From assembly GCF_041447285.1 (NCBI RefSeq), contig NZ_JBGMEB010000020.1:1-64000 (forward strand): DNA of 64,000 nt. Direction: 5' to 3'. The translations under genes and the position numbers were made by a program. Origin of the DNA: Methanomethylovorans sp041447285 (GTDB taxonomy: Archaea; Halobacteriota; Methanosarcinia; Methanosarcinales; Methanosarcinaceae). Positions 26,001 through 34,426 of the stretch are shown here, one piece after another. A model generated the notes under the pieces. It had not been told where the DNA came from. It saw only the letters and a list, made by a program, of their open reading frames with translations, and did no database searches. How positions within the stretch are numbered: the first letter of the stretch is position 1; each line of letters begins with the position of its first letter.

Positions 26001-28401
26001 ACCAGTAAAGCGACAATGTTGCCTTAGATATCGTGTCGGTGGTCTTATATCCACTCAGATCGAACAGCATAACGTCTCTGCATACGCTATCTGTACTCCT
26101 TCCAACGTCAATGTATGCACTTGTGGAAAGAACAGTAGTTGGCAGTGACTCACGCAACCTATTGTCATAGCAAGGTGTATATGAGATTGAGCCTGGACCC
26201 GATGGATTGCTACTGCTTACAACCACCTTTAATGTGTCTGTATCTTTCTGACCACTTGAATCAGTGACTGTCAGAGTCACAGTATAGGTTCCTGCAGTTG
26301 TATATGTATGGGTAGCTGTTTTACCTGAGGCCTCGGAAGTTATACCATTTGAGACATCAAAGTCCCATGAATACGTTGCTATGCCGTTGTCATCAGTAGA
26401 TGAACTACCATCAAAGCTAACAGCTGATCCCGTAGTTGCTGTCTTATCCGCACCCGCATTTGCCACTGGCGGATCATCCGGATCAGCAACCACTACTATT
26501 AATGTATCTGTAGATTTCAGTCCATATATATCTGTGACAGTCAGTGTCACAGTGTAAGTTCCTGCAGTTGAATATTTGTACGTGGATGTTATTCCGGTGG
26601 TTTCAGATATGCCATTTGAAGAATCAAAGTCCCATGAATAATATGCTATACCCTTGTCATCGGAAGAAGAACTGCCATCGAAACTAACAGTTGAACCTGT
26701 GGAAACGGTCTTATCAGAGCCAGCCTTTGCAACTGGTGCTTTGTTAGATACAGTAGACGATGTGGAAGAACTTTTTGATGCCTGAGCAGTGTTACCATAT
26801 CTTCCGATATTGATTCTTCCACCATTTGGAGAAGGTTCACTGCTGTAGCTAGACTTTGAATATCCTGCATCTATCAAGGGGCTGGTTACGCTATCCGTTA
26901 CCCATTTCCCACTTGAATATCTACCTGCTTTGCTCTTTAGATGGTAATCACGGCTTGTAGAAGATGCAAATAACGGATCAAGGTATATATCGTCGCTATG
27001 ACCAATATTTGCGCCAGTGTATGCGCCATTTGCATTATTATATAAACAATTATTGTACACAATAAATTCATGATGATCTGAATTATAGTTCCAAATACCA
27101 GTTTTCATGTTTTTAGCGCAGTTCAAGATAACATTGTTTCTCACAATAGTTGTGAAGTCTGCGCTCATCTTGTATGAATTTGGATATTGATAATACTTTA
27201 CAGCAGCATGACCACCATTATCTATAACATTGTTTTCTATTATTGTATTATCGAATTGTCCTACTATGATTGCTGCATTGCTGTATCCTGTATTAGTACT
27301 ATATTGTCCAACATTATACATTATATTATGATGTACATGGACATTCTTTCCACGTTTTACGTTATCTTTGTCTTCGCCATCTATCCAGATAGCAGCCCCA
27401 TTAAGGGTATGGAATATATTGTTATATATTTCGATATTTTCAGATTTGTATCCACTGTTTTTATCGATTTCTATACCTGGACCTGTGGAGGAGCCACTAA
27501 TTTCTGAATGTATAACATTATTATAGATCTTTGCTTCACCAGAACTTGATAACCTGAATGCACTGTTTGTTCTTGTATGAACATCATTGTTGGTTGCTAC
27601 AACCCCATTCATTCCCAGAACGTACAGGGCATCATGTCCAAGCTTGTATACCGAATTATCTGAAAATACAATATTTGCTGAAGAAGTGTAAGAATAAGGG
27701 CTATTTCTTGCTTTCAGTCCGTCGCCTGTACTCCATTCCAGACGCATGTCTGTTACTGTTATTCCTTTACAGTCATCAAAATACATCAGATTATAGTATC
27801 CATCACCGCGGTCTACAGATTGCTGTTCACTGTTTCCATCGATCTCAAATCCAGTGATTGTAAAATTTTTATAGTCCCCACTTTTATTTCTTATTAATGG
27901 TACATCAACAGCCCATCCGGCATTTGCTACCAGCTTAATACAAGCACTCGAATCTCCGGTGAGAATTGTATTTGATCCCATCAGAATAGTGCCATCTATC
28001 CAGTATGTGTTTGGTCCTTTTAGATAGACGGTACCGCCACCAAGACCATCGATATACGTCAGTGCTTTATTGATCTCAATCTCGTCATTTGTTCCATCAC
28101 AAATGTAAATACCATCAGTTGAGACGTTAGATGTGTATTTCCCAGTTGAATTTGTATCTACATATACGGTTGCTGCCGAGCAAATACTCGATGCAGCAAT
28201 TGAAAACAAAAGAAAACAGATTGAAAAACATATAAGCATAGTTGGTATTTTTTTTGTAGACGTGTTATTTTTAGTATTAATTGTCGATAAACCATGTTTC
28301 TCTTTTGCAGATTGCCCAGTTAATAAAAAAAAGCAACATATGATATGCAACACGAGCAATATTATCTGATACGATTTAACTGCTCTAAAAAAGCTAAGCA
28401 T
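23095..28401 (-). CDS. Giant surface protein: beta-helix, five PKD and four DNRLRE domains
   Basis: A very large exported protein (about 1770 aa). Two hydrophobic N-terminal segments come first; the second ends in a signal-peptide-like SSICSAA. A right-handed beta-helix domain (about 85-540; many NNVI/NNIF turns) follows. Then come PKD1 and PKD2 (about 560-745), then DNRLRE1, PKD3, DNRLRE2, PKD4, DNRLRE3, PKD5 and DNRLRE4 to the C-terminus. PKD and DNRLRE modules are typical of Methanosarcina surface and disaggregatase-type proteins, so a role in the cell envelope or aggregate matrix is likely. Start ATG 28401 has GGGGAAGGA 9 bases upstream; 28434 is an alternative. The last two-thirds arose by module duplication. 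Confidence 0.85.
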   Translation of the reverse strand: MLSFFRAVKSYQIILLVLHIICCFFLLTGQSAKEKHGLSTINTKNNTSTKKIPTMLICFSICFLLFSIAASSICSAATVYVDTNSTGKYTSNVSTDGIYICDGTNDEIEINKALTYIDGLGGGTVYLKGPNTYWIDGTILMGSNTILTGDSSACIKLVANAGWAVDVPLIRNKSGDYKNFTITGFEIDGNSEQQSVDRGDGYYNLMYFDDCKGITVTDMRLEWSTGDGLKARNSPYSYTSSANIVFSDNSVYKLGHDALYVLGMNGVVATNNDVHTRTNSAFRLSSSGEAKIYNNVIHSEISGSSTGPGIEIDKNSGYKSENIEIYNNIFHTLNGAAIWIDGEDKDNVKRGKNVHVHHNIMYNVGQYSTNTGYSNAAIIVGQFDNTIIENNVIDNGGHAAVKYYQYPNSYKMSADFTTIVRNNVILNCAKNMKTGIWNYNSDHHEFIVYNNCLYNNANGAYTGANIGHSDDIYLDPLFASSTSRDYHLKSKAGRYSSGKWVTDSVTSPLIDAGYSKSSYSSEPSPNGGRINIGRYGNTAQASKSSSTSSTVSNKAPVAKAGSDKTVSTGSTVSFDGSSSSDDKGIAYYSWDFDSSNGISETTGITSTYKYSTAGTYTVTLTVTDIYGLKSTDTLIVVVADPDDPPVANAGADKTATTGSAVSFDGSSSTDDNGIATYSWDFDVSNGITSEASGKTATHTYTTAGTYTVTLTVTDSSGQKDTDTLKVVVSSSNPSGPGSISYTPCYDNRLRESLPTTVLSTSAYIDVGRSTDSVCRDVMLFDLSGYKTTDTISKATLSLYWYYPAGKTRTSATTVEIYRPIAWNPNSVTWNSWTVAGGSWYDRSGVAQGSIPYANLTFSASKLPDNQYYEFDVTQLVQEYVSGKYANTGFFIKARTESGNYIAFYSSDCGDDAHKPLLTVTTGSGSTSTDNAPVANAGADKTATTGTAVSFSGSACTDDKDIATYSWDFDASNGITSEATGVETTHTYTTAGTYTVTLTVTDTAGQKSTDTLQVVISSSTSPSTGSGTYTPTYDNRLRESSPSSVYSSSEFIDVGGLSTRYRDVMLFDLSSYKTTDTISKATLSLYWYHPAGETRTSDTIVEIYRPVAWNPSSVTWNSWTTAGGSWYDKNGVAQGSTPYANLTFSANTVPDNKYYEFDVTQLVREYVCGKYTNTGFFIKARTESGNYIAFYSSDYSNAAMRPKLTITTASVDNAPVANAGADKTATTGTAVSFSGSACTDDKGIATYSWDFDASNGITSEATGVATTHAYTTAGTYTVTLTVTDTAGQKSTDTLQVAVSSSTSPSTGSGTYTPTYDNRLRESSPSSVYSSSEFIDVGGLSTRYRDVMLFDLSSYKTTDTISKATLSLYWYHPAGETRTSDTIVEIYRPVAWNPSSVTWNSWTTAGGSWYDKNGVAQGSTPYANLTFSANTVPDNKYYEFDVTQLVREYVCGKYTNTGFFIKARTESGNYIAFYSSDYSNAAMRPKLTITTASVDNAPVANAGADKTATTGTAVSFSGSACTDDKGIATYSWDFDASNGITSETTGVATTHAYTTAGTYTVTLTVTDTAGQKSTDTLQVAVSKTTGTISYTPTYDNRLRESLPTTVLSTSTYIDVGRSTDSVCRDVMLFDLSSYKTTDTISKATLSLYWYYPAGATRTTDTIVDIYRPVAWNPSSVTWNSWTTEGGSWYDKNGTSQGSTPYTSITFPAKTVPDNKYYEFDVTQLVQEYVSGKYTNTGFFIKARTESGNYIAFYSSDYPNAAMRPKLTVTC
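23662..25353 (-). repeat. 846-bp tandem duplication inside the surface protein gene
   Basis: Positions 23662-24507 and 24508-25353 are nearly identical (282 codons, one PKD plus one DNRLRE module). I found only one difference by eye, CGTTTC versus CGCTTC near 23786/24632. The flanking modules are more diverged copies of the same unit. This indicates very recent unequal duplication or ongoing gene conversion. Confidence 0.9.
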
Positions 28402-28434
28402 CTGACATATTCCTTCCCCTGACTCACCAAACAT

Positions 28435-28811
28435 TCTAAGACTCTCCCATTATTTAGTTCACTCAAATGTATAAAAATATACATATAGTTTATAATTGTA
28501 TTAAATCTGAAATTAGTCTAGAAAGTTGGTAGCATTTAATACTTAATAAGTGTTTGGGAAAAGTATATCTCATAAAGCATAATTTATCTATAATTATATA
28601 GCATATATTTTACGGTTAATATATAATAACTGATTTTGAGTGCTACAATACTTCTATATTTTCATGAAGAGGAATGTTTTTTAAAACACAATGCATCTCT
28701 AGAATACTATTTAATTAGTGTTTTAAATAGAAAGAAACGGTTTATAGAATATAGTTAGACGGAGTCTATCACAAGTTAATTAAATATTTCATTAACATCT
28801 GAAGGTGTTTT
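28435..28811. other. AT-rich divergent promoter region
   Basis: About 380 bases, very AT-rich, between the divergent surface-protein and SBF transporter genes. Several TATA-like runs occur (for example near 28475-28485 and 28600-28625). No coding potential seen. Confidence 0.5.
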
Positions 28812-29726
28812 ATGTTACAAAAGTTCACTTCTTTATTTCCTTTATGGGCTATCATTCTTTCAGCTATTGCTCTTTTATCCCCTGATATCTTTCTGCCCTA
28901 TAAAGATGCAATTCCTTTTCTGCTGGGGCTTGTGATGTTCGGAATGGGTATGACACTTGCCCTTGAAGATTTCTTGCTTGTTTTCAAAAGACCTAAAGCA
29001 GTTTTTATCGGAACTATACTACAGTATGCTTTGATGCCTTTCATAGGATATGCCATTTCAAGAATGTTTTCACTTTCACCTGAACTAACAGCAGGTGTAG
29101 TACTTTTAGGTTGTTGCCCGGGTGGTACTGCATCAAATGTTATATCTTATCTTGCGAAGGCAGATGTAGCACTTTCCATTGTGTTGACATCGTTTTCCAC
29201 ATTGATATCCTTTGTAATGACACCGTTACTTACATGGGCCTATATAGGCCAGACAATAGATGTAGACATGTACGGTATGCTGATCAGCATTCTACAGATA
29301 GTCATAGTTCCTGTTGCATTGGGAATTGCCATTAATACGGTTTTAAGTTCCCGTATAGAAAATATACGCCATCTGTTTCCAGTGATATCAGTACTTACTA
29401 TTGTTTTCATAATATCGATCATCATGGCCTTAAACAGGGAAACGGTTATTTCTGCAGGATTTTTAGTAGTGATCGTAGTTGTATTGCACAATTTGCTTGG
29501 GCTTGCAAGTGGTTATGGATTTGCCAAACTTCTGGGCCTTAGTGAGATCGAGGCAAGGACTATTGGTATAGAAGTTGGGATGCAGAACTCAGGCCTTAGC
29601 GTTGCTCTTTCCATCAAATACTTCACAGCAACCGCTGCACTTCCAGGTGCTTTGTTCAGTATCTGGCACAACATTTCAGGCTCTTTTGCAGCATCCTTTT
29701 GGGCAAAAAAGAATATACCAAAGTGA
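28812..29726 (+). CDS. SBF/BASS-family sodium-coupled transporter
   Basis: The 304-aa protein has nine to ten membrane segments and matches the bile acid:sodium symporter (BASS) family. Signature blocks are LVMFGMGMTL (about 40-49), LLGCCPGGTASNVISYLAKAD (about 97-117, the sodium-site crossover) and GMQNSGLSVAL (about 254-264). It probably imports an organic acid with sodium; the true substrate is unknown. The ribosome-binding site GAAGGTG precedes the ATG. It is followed 38 bases later by a HAD phosphatase gene and may be co-transcribed with it. Confidence 0.9.
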   Translation: MLQKFTSLFPLWAIILSAIALLSPDIFLPYKDAIPFLLGLVMFGMGMTLALEDFLLVFKRPKAVFIGTILQYALMPFIGYAISRMFSLSPELTAGVVLLGCCPGGTASNVISYLAKADVALSIVLTSFSTLISFVMTPLLTWAYIGQTIDVDMYGMLISILQIVIVPVALGIAINTVLSSRIENIRHLFPVISVLTIVFIISIIMALNRETVISAGFLVVIVVVLHNLLGLASGYGFAKLLGLSEIEARTIGIEVGMQNSGLSVALSIKYFTATAALPGALFSIWHNISGSFAASFWAKKNIPK

Positions 29727-29764
29727 TGCCTTCATGTGTGCACATTTCAAAGTAGAGGGAGAAT

Positions 29765-30457
29765 TTGTTAAAAACATTAATATTCGATATGGATGGCGTA
29801 CTTGTAGATTCTATGCCATACCACGTTCAAGCCATGAAACGCATCTTTGACCAGTTGGGTGTACATATGGATCATAAGCTGATCTACGAGAGGGAAGGCG
29901 AAAAGACCGTTGATATTGTACGCCTCCTGCTGGAGAAAGAAAGTGCAAATGATGGAAGGTTCGATCTTGAAGAAATAGTCAAGAGATATATTGAAGAGTT
30001 CCAACTTTTAGTTGAATTACGCATATTTGATGGTATGTTTGAATGCCTGAACATTCTCAGGCATAGATATAAGCTTGCAGTTGTATCAGGTGCTGACAGG
30101 CCAATTGTACATAATATTCTAGAGAACTTATATCCGGGAATCTTCAGTGTGGTTGTCACAGGAGACGATATTGTTCACGGTAAACCGGCTCCTGACCCTT
30201 ACCTGAAGGCAGTGGAGATGCTAGGTATGCAAAAAGATGAATGTATTGTAATAGAGAATGCTCCTGTGGGTGTACAGGCTGCAAAGGCTGCAGGTTTATG
30301 CTGTATAGCAGTCCCTACATACCTGAACCCTCAAGAGCTTCAACAGGCAGATCTTGTTGTTATGGATCATAACCTTTTAATTGACCTTCTTCTAAATCTG
30401 CATGAGGATAAGCCGGAAACTTGTATTAGAGAATGTACTCATCTTGAAAAGTTATAA
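29765..30457 (+). CDS. HAD-superfamily phosphatase (beta-phosphoglucomutase-like)
   Basis: The 230-aa protein is a HAD hydrolase with a helical cap. Motif I is DMDGVLVDS (about 7-15), motif II the Ser in VVSGADR, and motifs III/IV the Lys in GKPAPDPYL and IVIENAPVG. It resembles beta-phosphoglucomutase/phosphatase subfamily members, which act on small phosphorylated sugars. The start is TTG at 29765 with GGGAG nearby. Its 3' end overlaps the convergent OYE gene by 19 bases. Confidence 0.88.
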   Translation: MLKTLIFDMDGVLVDSMPYHVQAMKRIFDQLGVHMDHKLIYEREGEKTVDIVRLLLEKESANDGRFDLEEIVKRYIEEFQLLVELRIFDGMFECLNILRHRYKLAVVSGADRPIVHNILENLYPGIFSVVVTGDDIVHGKPAPDPYLKAVEMLGMQKDECIVIENAPVGVQAAKAAGLCCIAVPTYLNPQELQQADLVVMDHNLLIDLLLNLHEDKPETCIRECTHLEKL

Positions 30458-31533
30458 TTGCACTTGATACCACTTTCATCAGAGCAAAGATTACAAGATA
30501 CGCATTTTGCAACTTCTGTTTCCATGTTTTTGAGTTTAATCACCAGGTCAGGTTCACATATTAGTGGCCTGCATAGGGAGATCATGTCAGTATAACTTTC
30601 CTTAAGCAGCGTTTCCATTACATGCTTCGACCTGATACCACCTACAAGGATCACAGGTACAGTGACTTTCTCTTTTATCTTTTTAGCATAGTCACGGTAA
30701 TAGGCTTCTTTTTCTGGTAAATCAATATTCGTTCTGAATAACTCATCACCAGCCTCTGCGATCCCTCCGCTGACCTCTATGGCGCATACACCATTATCTG
30801 AGAGGATCTTTGCTATCTCTATACTTTCAGGCGCATCAAGAGTGCGCTTGTGAGATCTAGGTTTAAAACCGTCAGTAACATTCAGTTTGACAAGAATTGG
30901 ATATTCGTGGCCTACCAGTTCCCGCGTGCGTGAGATTATGTCAAGGACCACCTGTGTCCTTTTTTCAGTGGAACCGCCCCATCTATCCTTTCGCCTGTTA
31001 GTATACGGAGATATAAAATTGCTGAGCAAAAAACCGTGTGCACAATGCAACTGTACACCATCAAATCCAGCTTCTTTTGCCCTTCTTGCAGCCTGCGCAA
31101 AGTTCTCTATAGTTTCAAGCACTTCCTTTTCCGTCATTTCTTCTGGCGTGATACCCTTTGTTGTATCAACAATCGCAGAAGGAGCCAGCATATATGGGTT
31201 TTGGGCAGTGATCATGGTCTGCCGTCCTCCGTGGGCTATTTGTATGACTATCTTGCTGCCATGTTGATGTACCCTTGCAACGATTTTCTTATAAGGTTCT
31301 ATGAACCTGTCATCATAGATACCTTGTTGCAGATGATCACTTTTTCCCTTTGGGTTAACATAAGCATAGCCAGTTATGATAAGCCCCACTTCATTGCGGG
31401 CAAGTTCCTCGTATAAGTCCCCTATGCGTGAAGTAGGTGTTCCATCGGGTTCTGCCATCCATTCGTGTGTGGCAGATCTGACAAAACGATTAGGGATCTC
31501 AATTCCGGCTATATTGATGGGCTCGAAAAACAT
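30439..31533 (-). CDS. Old yellow enzyme-type NADH:flavin oxidoreductase
   Basis: The 364-aa protein is the TIM-barrel FMN half of the OYE/2,4-dienoyl-CoA reductase family. Blocks include NRFVRSATHEWMA, the FMN/substrate-binding HGGRQT, FDGVQLHCAHGFLLSNFISP (catalytic His region) and NRRKDRWGGS. The C-terminus keeps a Cys set (CVSCNLC...KC) like the 4Fe-4S site of dienoyl-CoA reductase, but the second flavin/NAD domain is absent. The enzyme would therefore need a separate electron donor. The substrate is unknown. Confidence 0.88.
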   Translation of the reverse strand: MFFEPINIAGIEIPNRFVRSATHEWMAEPDGTPTSRIGDLYEELARNEVGLIITGYAYVNPKGKSDHLQQGIYDDRFIEPYKKIVARVHQHGSKIVIQIAHGGRQTMITAQNPYMLAPSAIVDTTKGITPEEMTEKEVLETIENFAQAARRAKEAGFDGVQLHCAHGFLLSNFISPYTNRRKDRWGGSTEKRTQVVLDIISRTRELVGHEYPILVKLNVTDGFKPRSHKRTLDAPESIEIAKILSDNGVCAIEVSGGIAEAGDELFRTNIDLPEKEAYYRDYAKKIKEKVTVPVILVGGIRSKHVMETLLKESYTDMISLCRPLICEPDLVIKLKNMETEVAKCVSCNLCSDESGIKCNYNFSR

Positions 31534-31609
31534 GGATTGTTGTTCCTCCCCTCAGCTTATAATCCTTTCTTTTTTAAGCCAGTTTTTATTTATCAAAAAA
31601 AATATGGGC

Positions 31610-32314
31610 TCAGTGACGTGATACCCTTAGAACATGGATATCTTCTTTAAGTGTCTCGATATTGGATTTGTAAAAGAACAATGTTAAGAACAGAGCAAGG
31701 AATGCCACGAAATTTACTAGCAGCGTTAGTTGCAATGAAGAACCCTCCAGTCCTCCTCCTGTACTGCCGTAAACTGCTTCCCCAAACATTAATGGATGCG
31801 CAGAACGCCACAGGCGGATAGAAAGAAAACTCAGGGGCACGGAGATGAAACCTACTATTCCAAATACTGCTGCAAGTCTCGCCTTTGATTCCGGCTCCTC
31901 TATAGCCTGACGTAGTAGCAGATACGTGGCATAAACAAGGAACAGTGCAAGAGATGTAGTAAGCCGGGGTTCCCATACCCAGTACCAACCCCAGGTAGCC
32001 CTAGCCCAGATAGAACCTGTGATTAGTACCAGCATAGCAAAAATTACCCCTATCTCTGCTGCGGACCTGGCATAAATATCCCATTTCACATCATGAGATC
32101 TAAGCTGCATGATACTTGCAGCAAAAACAATGAAGAAGGAAAAGTATGCAGTAATTGCTATGGGCATATGGAAATAAAATATTTTGAAACTGCTATCCAG
32201 TATCTCACCTGAACTTGATTTCATTGTAGGCAAGTAGAAAAAAACCATATACATTGATAGAAGCACAAGTGCAGTGGTTACAACGGCCAATATCCTTATT
32301 TTTTTATTTTCCAT
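31610..32314 (-). CDS. ccmC: Cytochrome c biogenesis protein CcmC (heme handling)
   Basis: The 234-aa protein has six membrane segments and the tryptophan-rich WGWYWVWEPRLTTS motif (about 109-122) of the CcmC/CcsA heme-handling family. In the Ccm pathway CcmC loads heme onto CcmE on the outer face of the membrane. Together with ccmB and ccmA upstream it forms an ABC-type heme export unit. ccmE and ccmF are not in this window. The genes imply c-type cytochromes, as in Methanosarcina with MmcA. Confidence 0.88.
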   Translation of the reverse strand: MENKKIRILAVVTTALVLLSMYMVFFYLPTMKSSSGEILDSSFKIFYFHMPIAITAYFSFFIVFAASIMQLRSHDVKWDIYARSAAEIGVIFAMLVLITGSIWARATWGWYWVWEPRLTTSLALFLVYATYLLLRQAIEEPESKARLAAVFGIVGFISVPLSFLSIRLWRSAHPLMFGEAVYGSTGGGLEGSSLQLTLLVNFVAFLALFLTLFFYKSNIETLKEDIHVLRVSRH

Positions 32315-32396
32315 ACTTTAGTCCCATTTTTGATCTTGTTTTCTATGATGGTCTATTATCAATATATTTTATTTAATTTCCCGTTATCTTTTTGCA

Positions 32397-33071
32397 TCAT
32401 CCTTCCAGCGTGTGGTCAAACAGCAGACGTGCCAGCGTAAAGAAAACAATATCATATACAGCCATCAGGCGCAGTTCGGTAATTATCTCAAATATTCCAT
32501 CTCCTGCCAGTATCTTGCCAGTGGCCAGTACAGCAGGAATGAGGACTGGCACAAGCAGAGGAAGTAAAAGTACAGGGAGCAATATTTCCCGGGTACGGGT
32601 GTTAACAGTTAGAGCAGAAAGCAAGGTTCCAACTGCCGAAAAACCTGCTGTGCCGAGCAGTATTACTATTGCCATTACCGGGATGTCAGGGATAGTATAA
32701 TTAAACAGCACCATGAAAACAGGTACTGTTGCTATTTCCACAATGAACATCAGGCACATGCTTGATATGGCCTTGCCGGTGTATATGGCTGCACTGTCTA
32801 CAGGGCATAGCCGTAATCCTTCCAGGCAACCATTCTCAGTCTCTGAGGCAAATGTCCTGGTGATGCCTAGCATTCCGGCAAATATGAAGGCTATCCAAAG
32901 TAAGCCTGGAGCCAGGCGATCAATGACTGAAGAATCGCTAAGCATATCACTGAGGGATAAGCTGAAGATTACCATAACTACAATAGAAAATACGAGCATG
33001 GAGTTAAGCACCTGTTTTGTGCGCAGTTCAGTACGCAGGTCCTTTGCTGAAATATAGAGACTGCGTATCAT
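32397..33071 (-). CDS. ccmB: Cytochrome c biogenesis ABC permease CcmB
   Basis: The 224-aa protein has six membrane segments and the CcmB-type blocks FAGMLGITRTFASETENGCLEGLRL (about 61-85) and ILLGTAGFSAVGTLLSAL. It is the membrane partner of CcmA. Its ATG overlaps the end of ccmA by four bases (ATGA), which indicates translational coupling. ccmC follows after about 80 bases. Confidence 0.88.
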   Translation of the reverse strand: MIRSLYISAKDLRTELRTKQVLNSMLVFSIVVMVIFSLSLSDMLSDSSVIDRLAPGLLWIAFIFAGMLGITRTFASETENGCLEGLRLCPVDSAAIYTGKAISSMCLMFIVEIATVPVFMVLFNYTIPDIPVMAIVILLGTAGFSAVGTLLSALTVNTRTREILLPVLLLPLLVPVLIPAVLATGKILAGDGIFEIITELRLMAVYDIVFFTLARLLFDHTLEG

Positions 33072-33787
33072 GCTCCTCCATCAAATATCGTGGTATAGAT
33101 ATTCTTGAGTTCTTCTGCAGAACTTATGTCCTTTTGCCTTATATCTGAAGATATCTTTCCATCACAAAGTATGATTATCCTGTCACATATACAAAAAGCC
33201 CTGTCTATATCATGTGTAACCATCAGCACTGTGGCTTTTTTGCTATTTTCGAGAAGCAGTCTCTCTAGATCACAGGCTGATTGCAGATCCAGGCCAGTAT
33301 ATGGCTCATCCATTAAAATTATTTCAGGATCATGAATGAGAGAACGTGCGATAGACAGACGTTGCTTCATACCTCTGGAAAGTGTGCTTACACGGTCCAT
33401 ACATCTGTGTTCAAGATGCATCTGCTCAAGAAGTAGTTGAATCCTTTGAGTTAGTTCGTCATCAGACAATCCATACATTTTTCCAAAAAAACGCAGGTTT
33501 TCTTCGACTGTCAGATCGTTATACAGATAACTCTCGTGTGAAATGGCGCCGATCTTTTTTCGTATCTGTAATGCTGACCTGTTAAGCTCCATTCCACTTA
33601 TTTCTACTGAGCCTGATGAGGGTCTTACAAGAGTTTCAAGTATCTTGAGTAGCGTCGTTTTACCTGCACCGTTAGGGCCCAGAATTATTACAAATTCTCC
33701 TTGTTCTATATTCAGGTTAATATCCTGTAGTGCAACATGTCCTGCGAACTTTTTGTTAAGCTCCTTTATGGAAATGATGCTACCCAT
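33068..33787 (-). CDS. ccmA: ABC transporter ATPase CcmA
   Basis: The 239-aa ABC ATPase has Walker A GPNGAGKTTLL (about 38-48), the signature LSRGMKQRLSIARSL, Walker B IILMDEPYTGLD and the His switch VTHD. Its position directly before ccmB and ccmC identifies it as CcmA, which drives release of holo-CcmE in the Ccm heme pathway. It is first in the operon, and upstream lies an AT-rich spacer of about 225 bases. Confidence 0.88.
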   Translation of the reverse strand: MGSIISIKELNKKFAGHVALQDINLNIEQGEFVIILGPNGAGKTTLLKILETLVRPSSGSVEISGMELNRSALQIRKKIGAISHESYLYNDLTVEENLRFFGKMYGLSDDELTQRIQLLLEQMHLEHRCMDRVSTLSRGMKQRLSIARSLIHDPEIILMDEPYTGLDLQSACDLERLLLENSKKATVLMVTHDIDRAFCICDRIIILCDGKISSDIRQKDISSAEELKNIYTTIFDGGA

Positions 33788-33951
33788 GAAATACTAAATG
33801 ACATGAGGCTTAGATTAACATTTTGCCATGAAATGTATATCCTGTGGAGAAGGTATTACAGTAATGCAATGTGCTCTTAGCTTCTTATTGATTTGTAGAT
33901 AGTTGAAAACTACTTCATCATAATGAGCATCTTCATGTTTTACATCAGGAC

Positions 33952-33960
33952 TATATTTAA
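33952..33960 (+). promoter_or_regulatory. TATA box for the microprotein gene at 34014
   Basis: TATATTTAA lies 54 bases upstream of the ATG at 34014, which leaves a leader of about 30 bases. The match to archaeal box A is good. Confidence 0.45.
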
Positions 33961-34013
33961 ATAGTTGAATGAATTAGTTTAAGCCGGTACAAGCAGTACC
34001 CTTGGTGATATGA

Positions 34014-34124
34014 ATGAAAAATATTCTGAAAAATGAAGATGCTAATGTCGATTTAGTCGATATTTTACTTCCATTTATTCTAATGTCTATAATTGGTATG
34101 ATCGTGTTTTTGCTGCAAGCATAA
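34014..34124 (+). CDS. 36-aa membrane microprotein, possibly first half of a frameshifted gene
   Basis: ATG at 34014 has a good ribosome-binding site (GGTGAT, 34004-34009) and an upstream TATA box. The 36-aa product has an acidic N-terminus followed by one hydrophobic helix (LLPFILMSIIGMIVFLLQA). An overlapping reading frame one base back, open from 34046 to the TAA at 34217, continues with a second helix (HTLIFYTSSAVGFLIGLLFA) and a short polar tail. The gene may therefore encode a two-helix protein of about 68 aa interrupted by a one-base deletion or read by -1 frameshifting near GTTTTTG (about 34105-34112). No family recognised. Confidence 0.5.
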   Translation: MKNILKNEDANVDLVDILLPFILMSIIGMIVFLLQA

Positions 34125-34426
34125 TCATCCACACTCTTATTTTTTACACAAGCTCTGCAGTAGGTTTTCTTATAGGATTGCTTTTTGCGGATGTGGGGGA
34201 TGTACTGAGACCTATCTAATTTTTAAAAATGAGGCATAGTCACATACAAGAGACCGCTTCTTGTAGAGTACTTTCATAAATGCAAAGACTAAATACAATC
34301 CAGTTCGTCACTAATATAGGAAATGCTTCTTAAACCAACGAGGGGTGATAAAATATTAGATAATGTTGGTATAAAACGTAAAAAAATGAGCATATTGGAA
34401 ATGAGCAAGAAGAAGCTGATAATAAA

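Noticed and set aside
27187..27507. 106-codon plus-strand frame
   Set aside because: Antisense of the beta-helix repeats; Ile/Tyr richness is an artefact of complementary Asn codons.
33828..33902. 24-codon frame with a CISC pair
   Set aside because: No ribosome-binding site and weak coding pattern.
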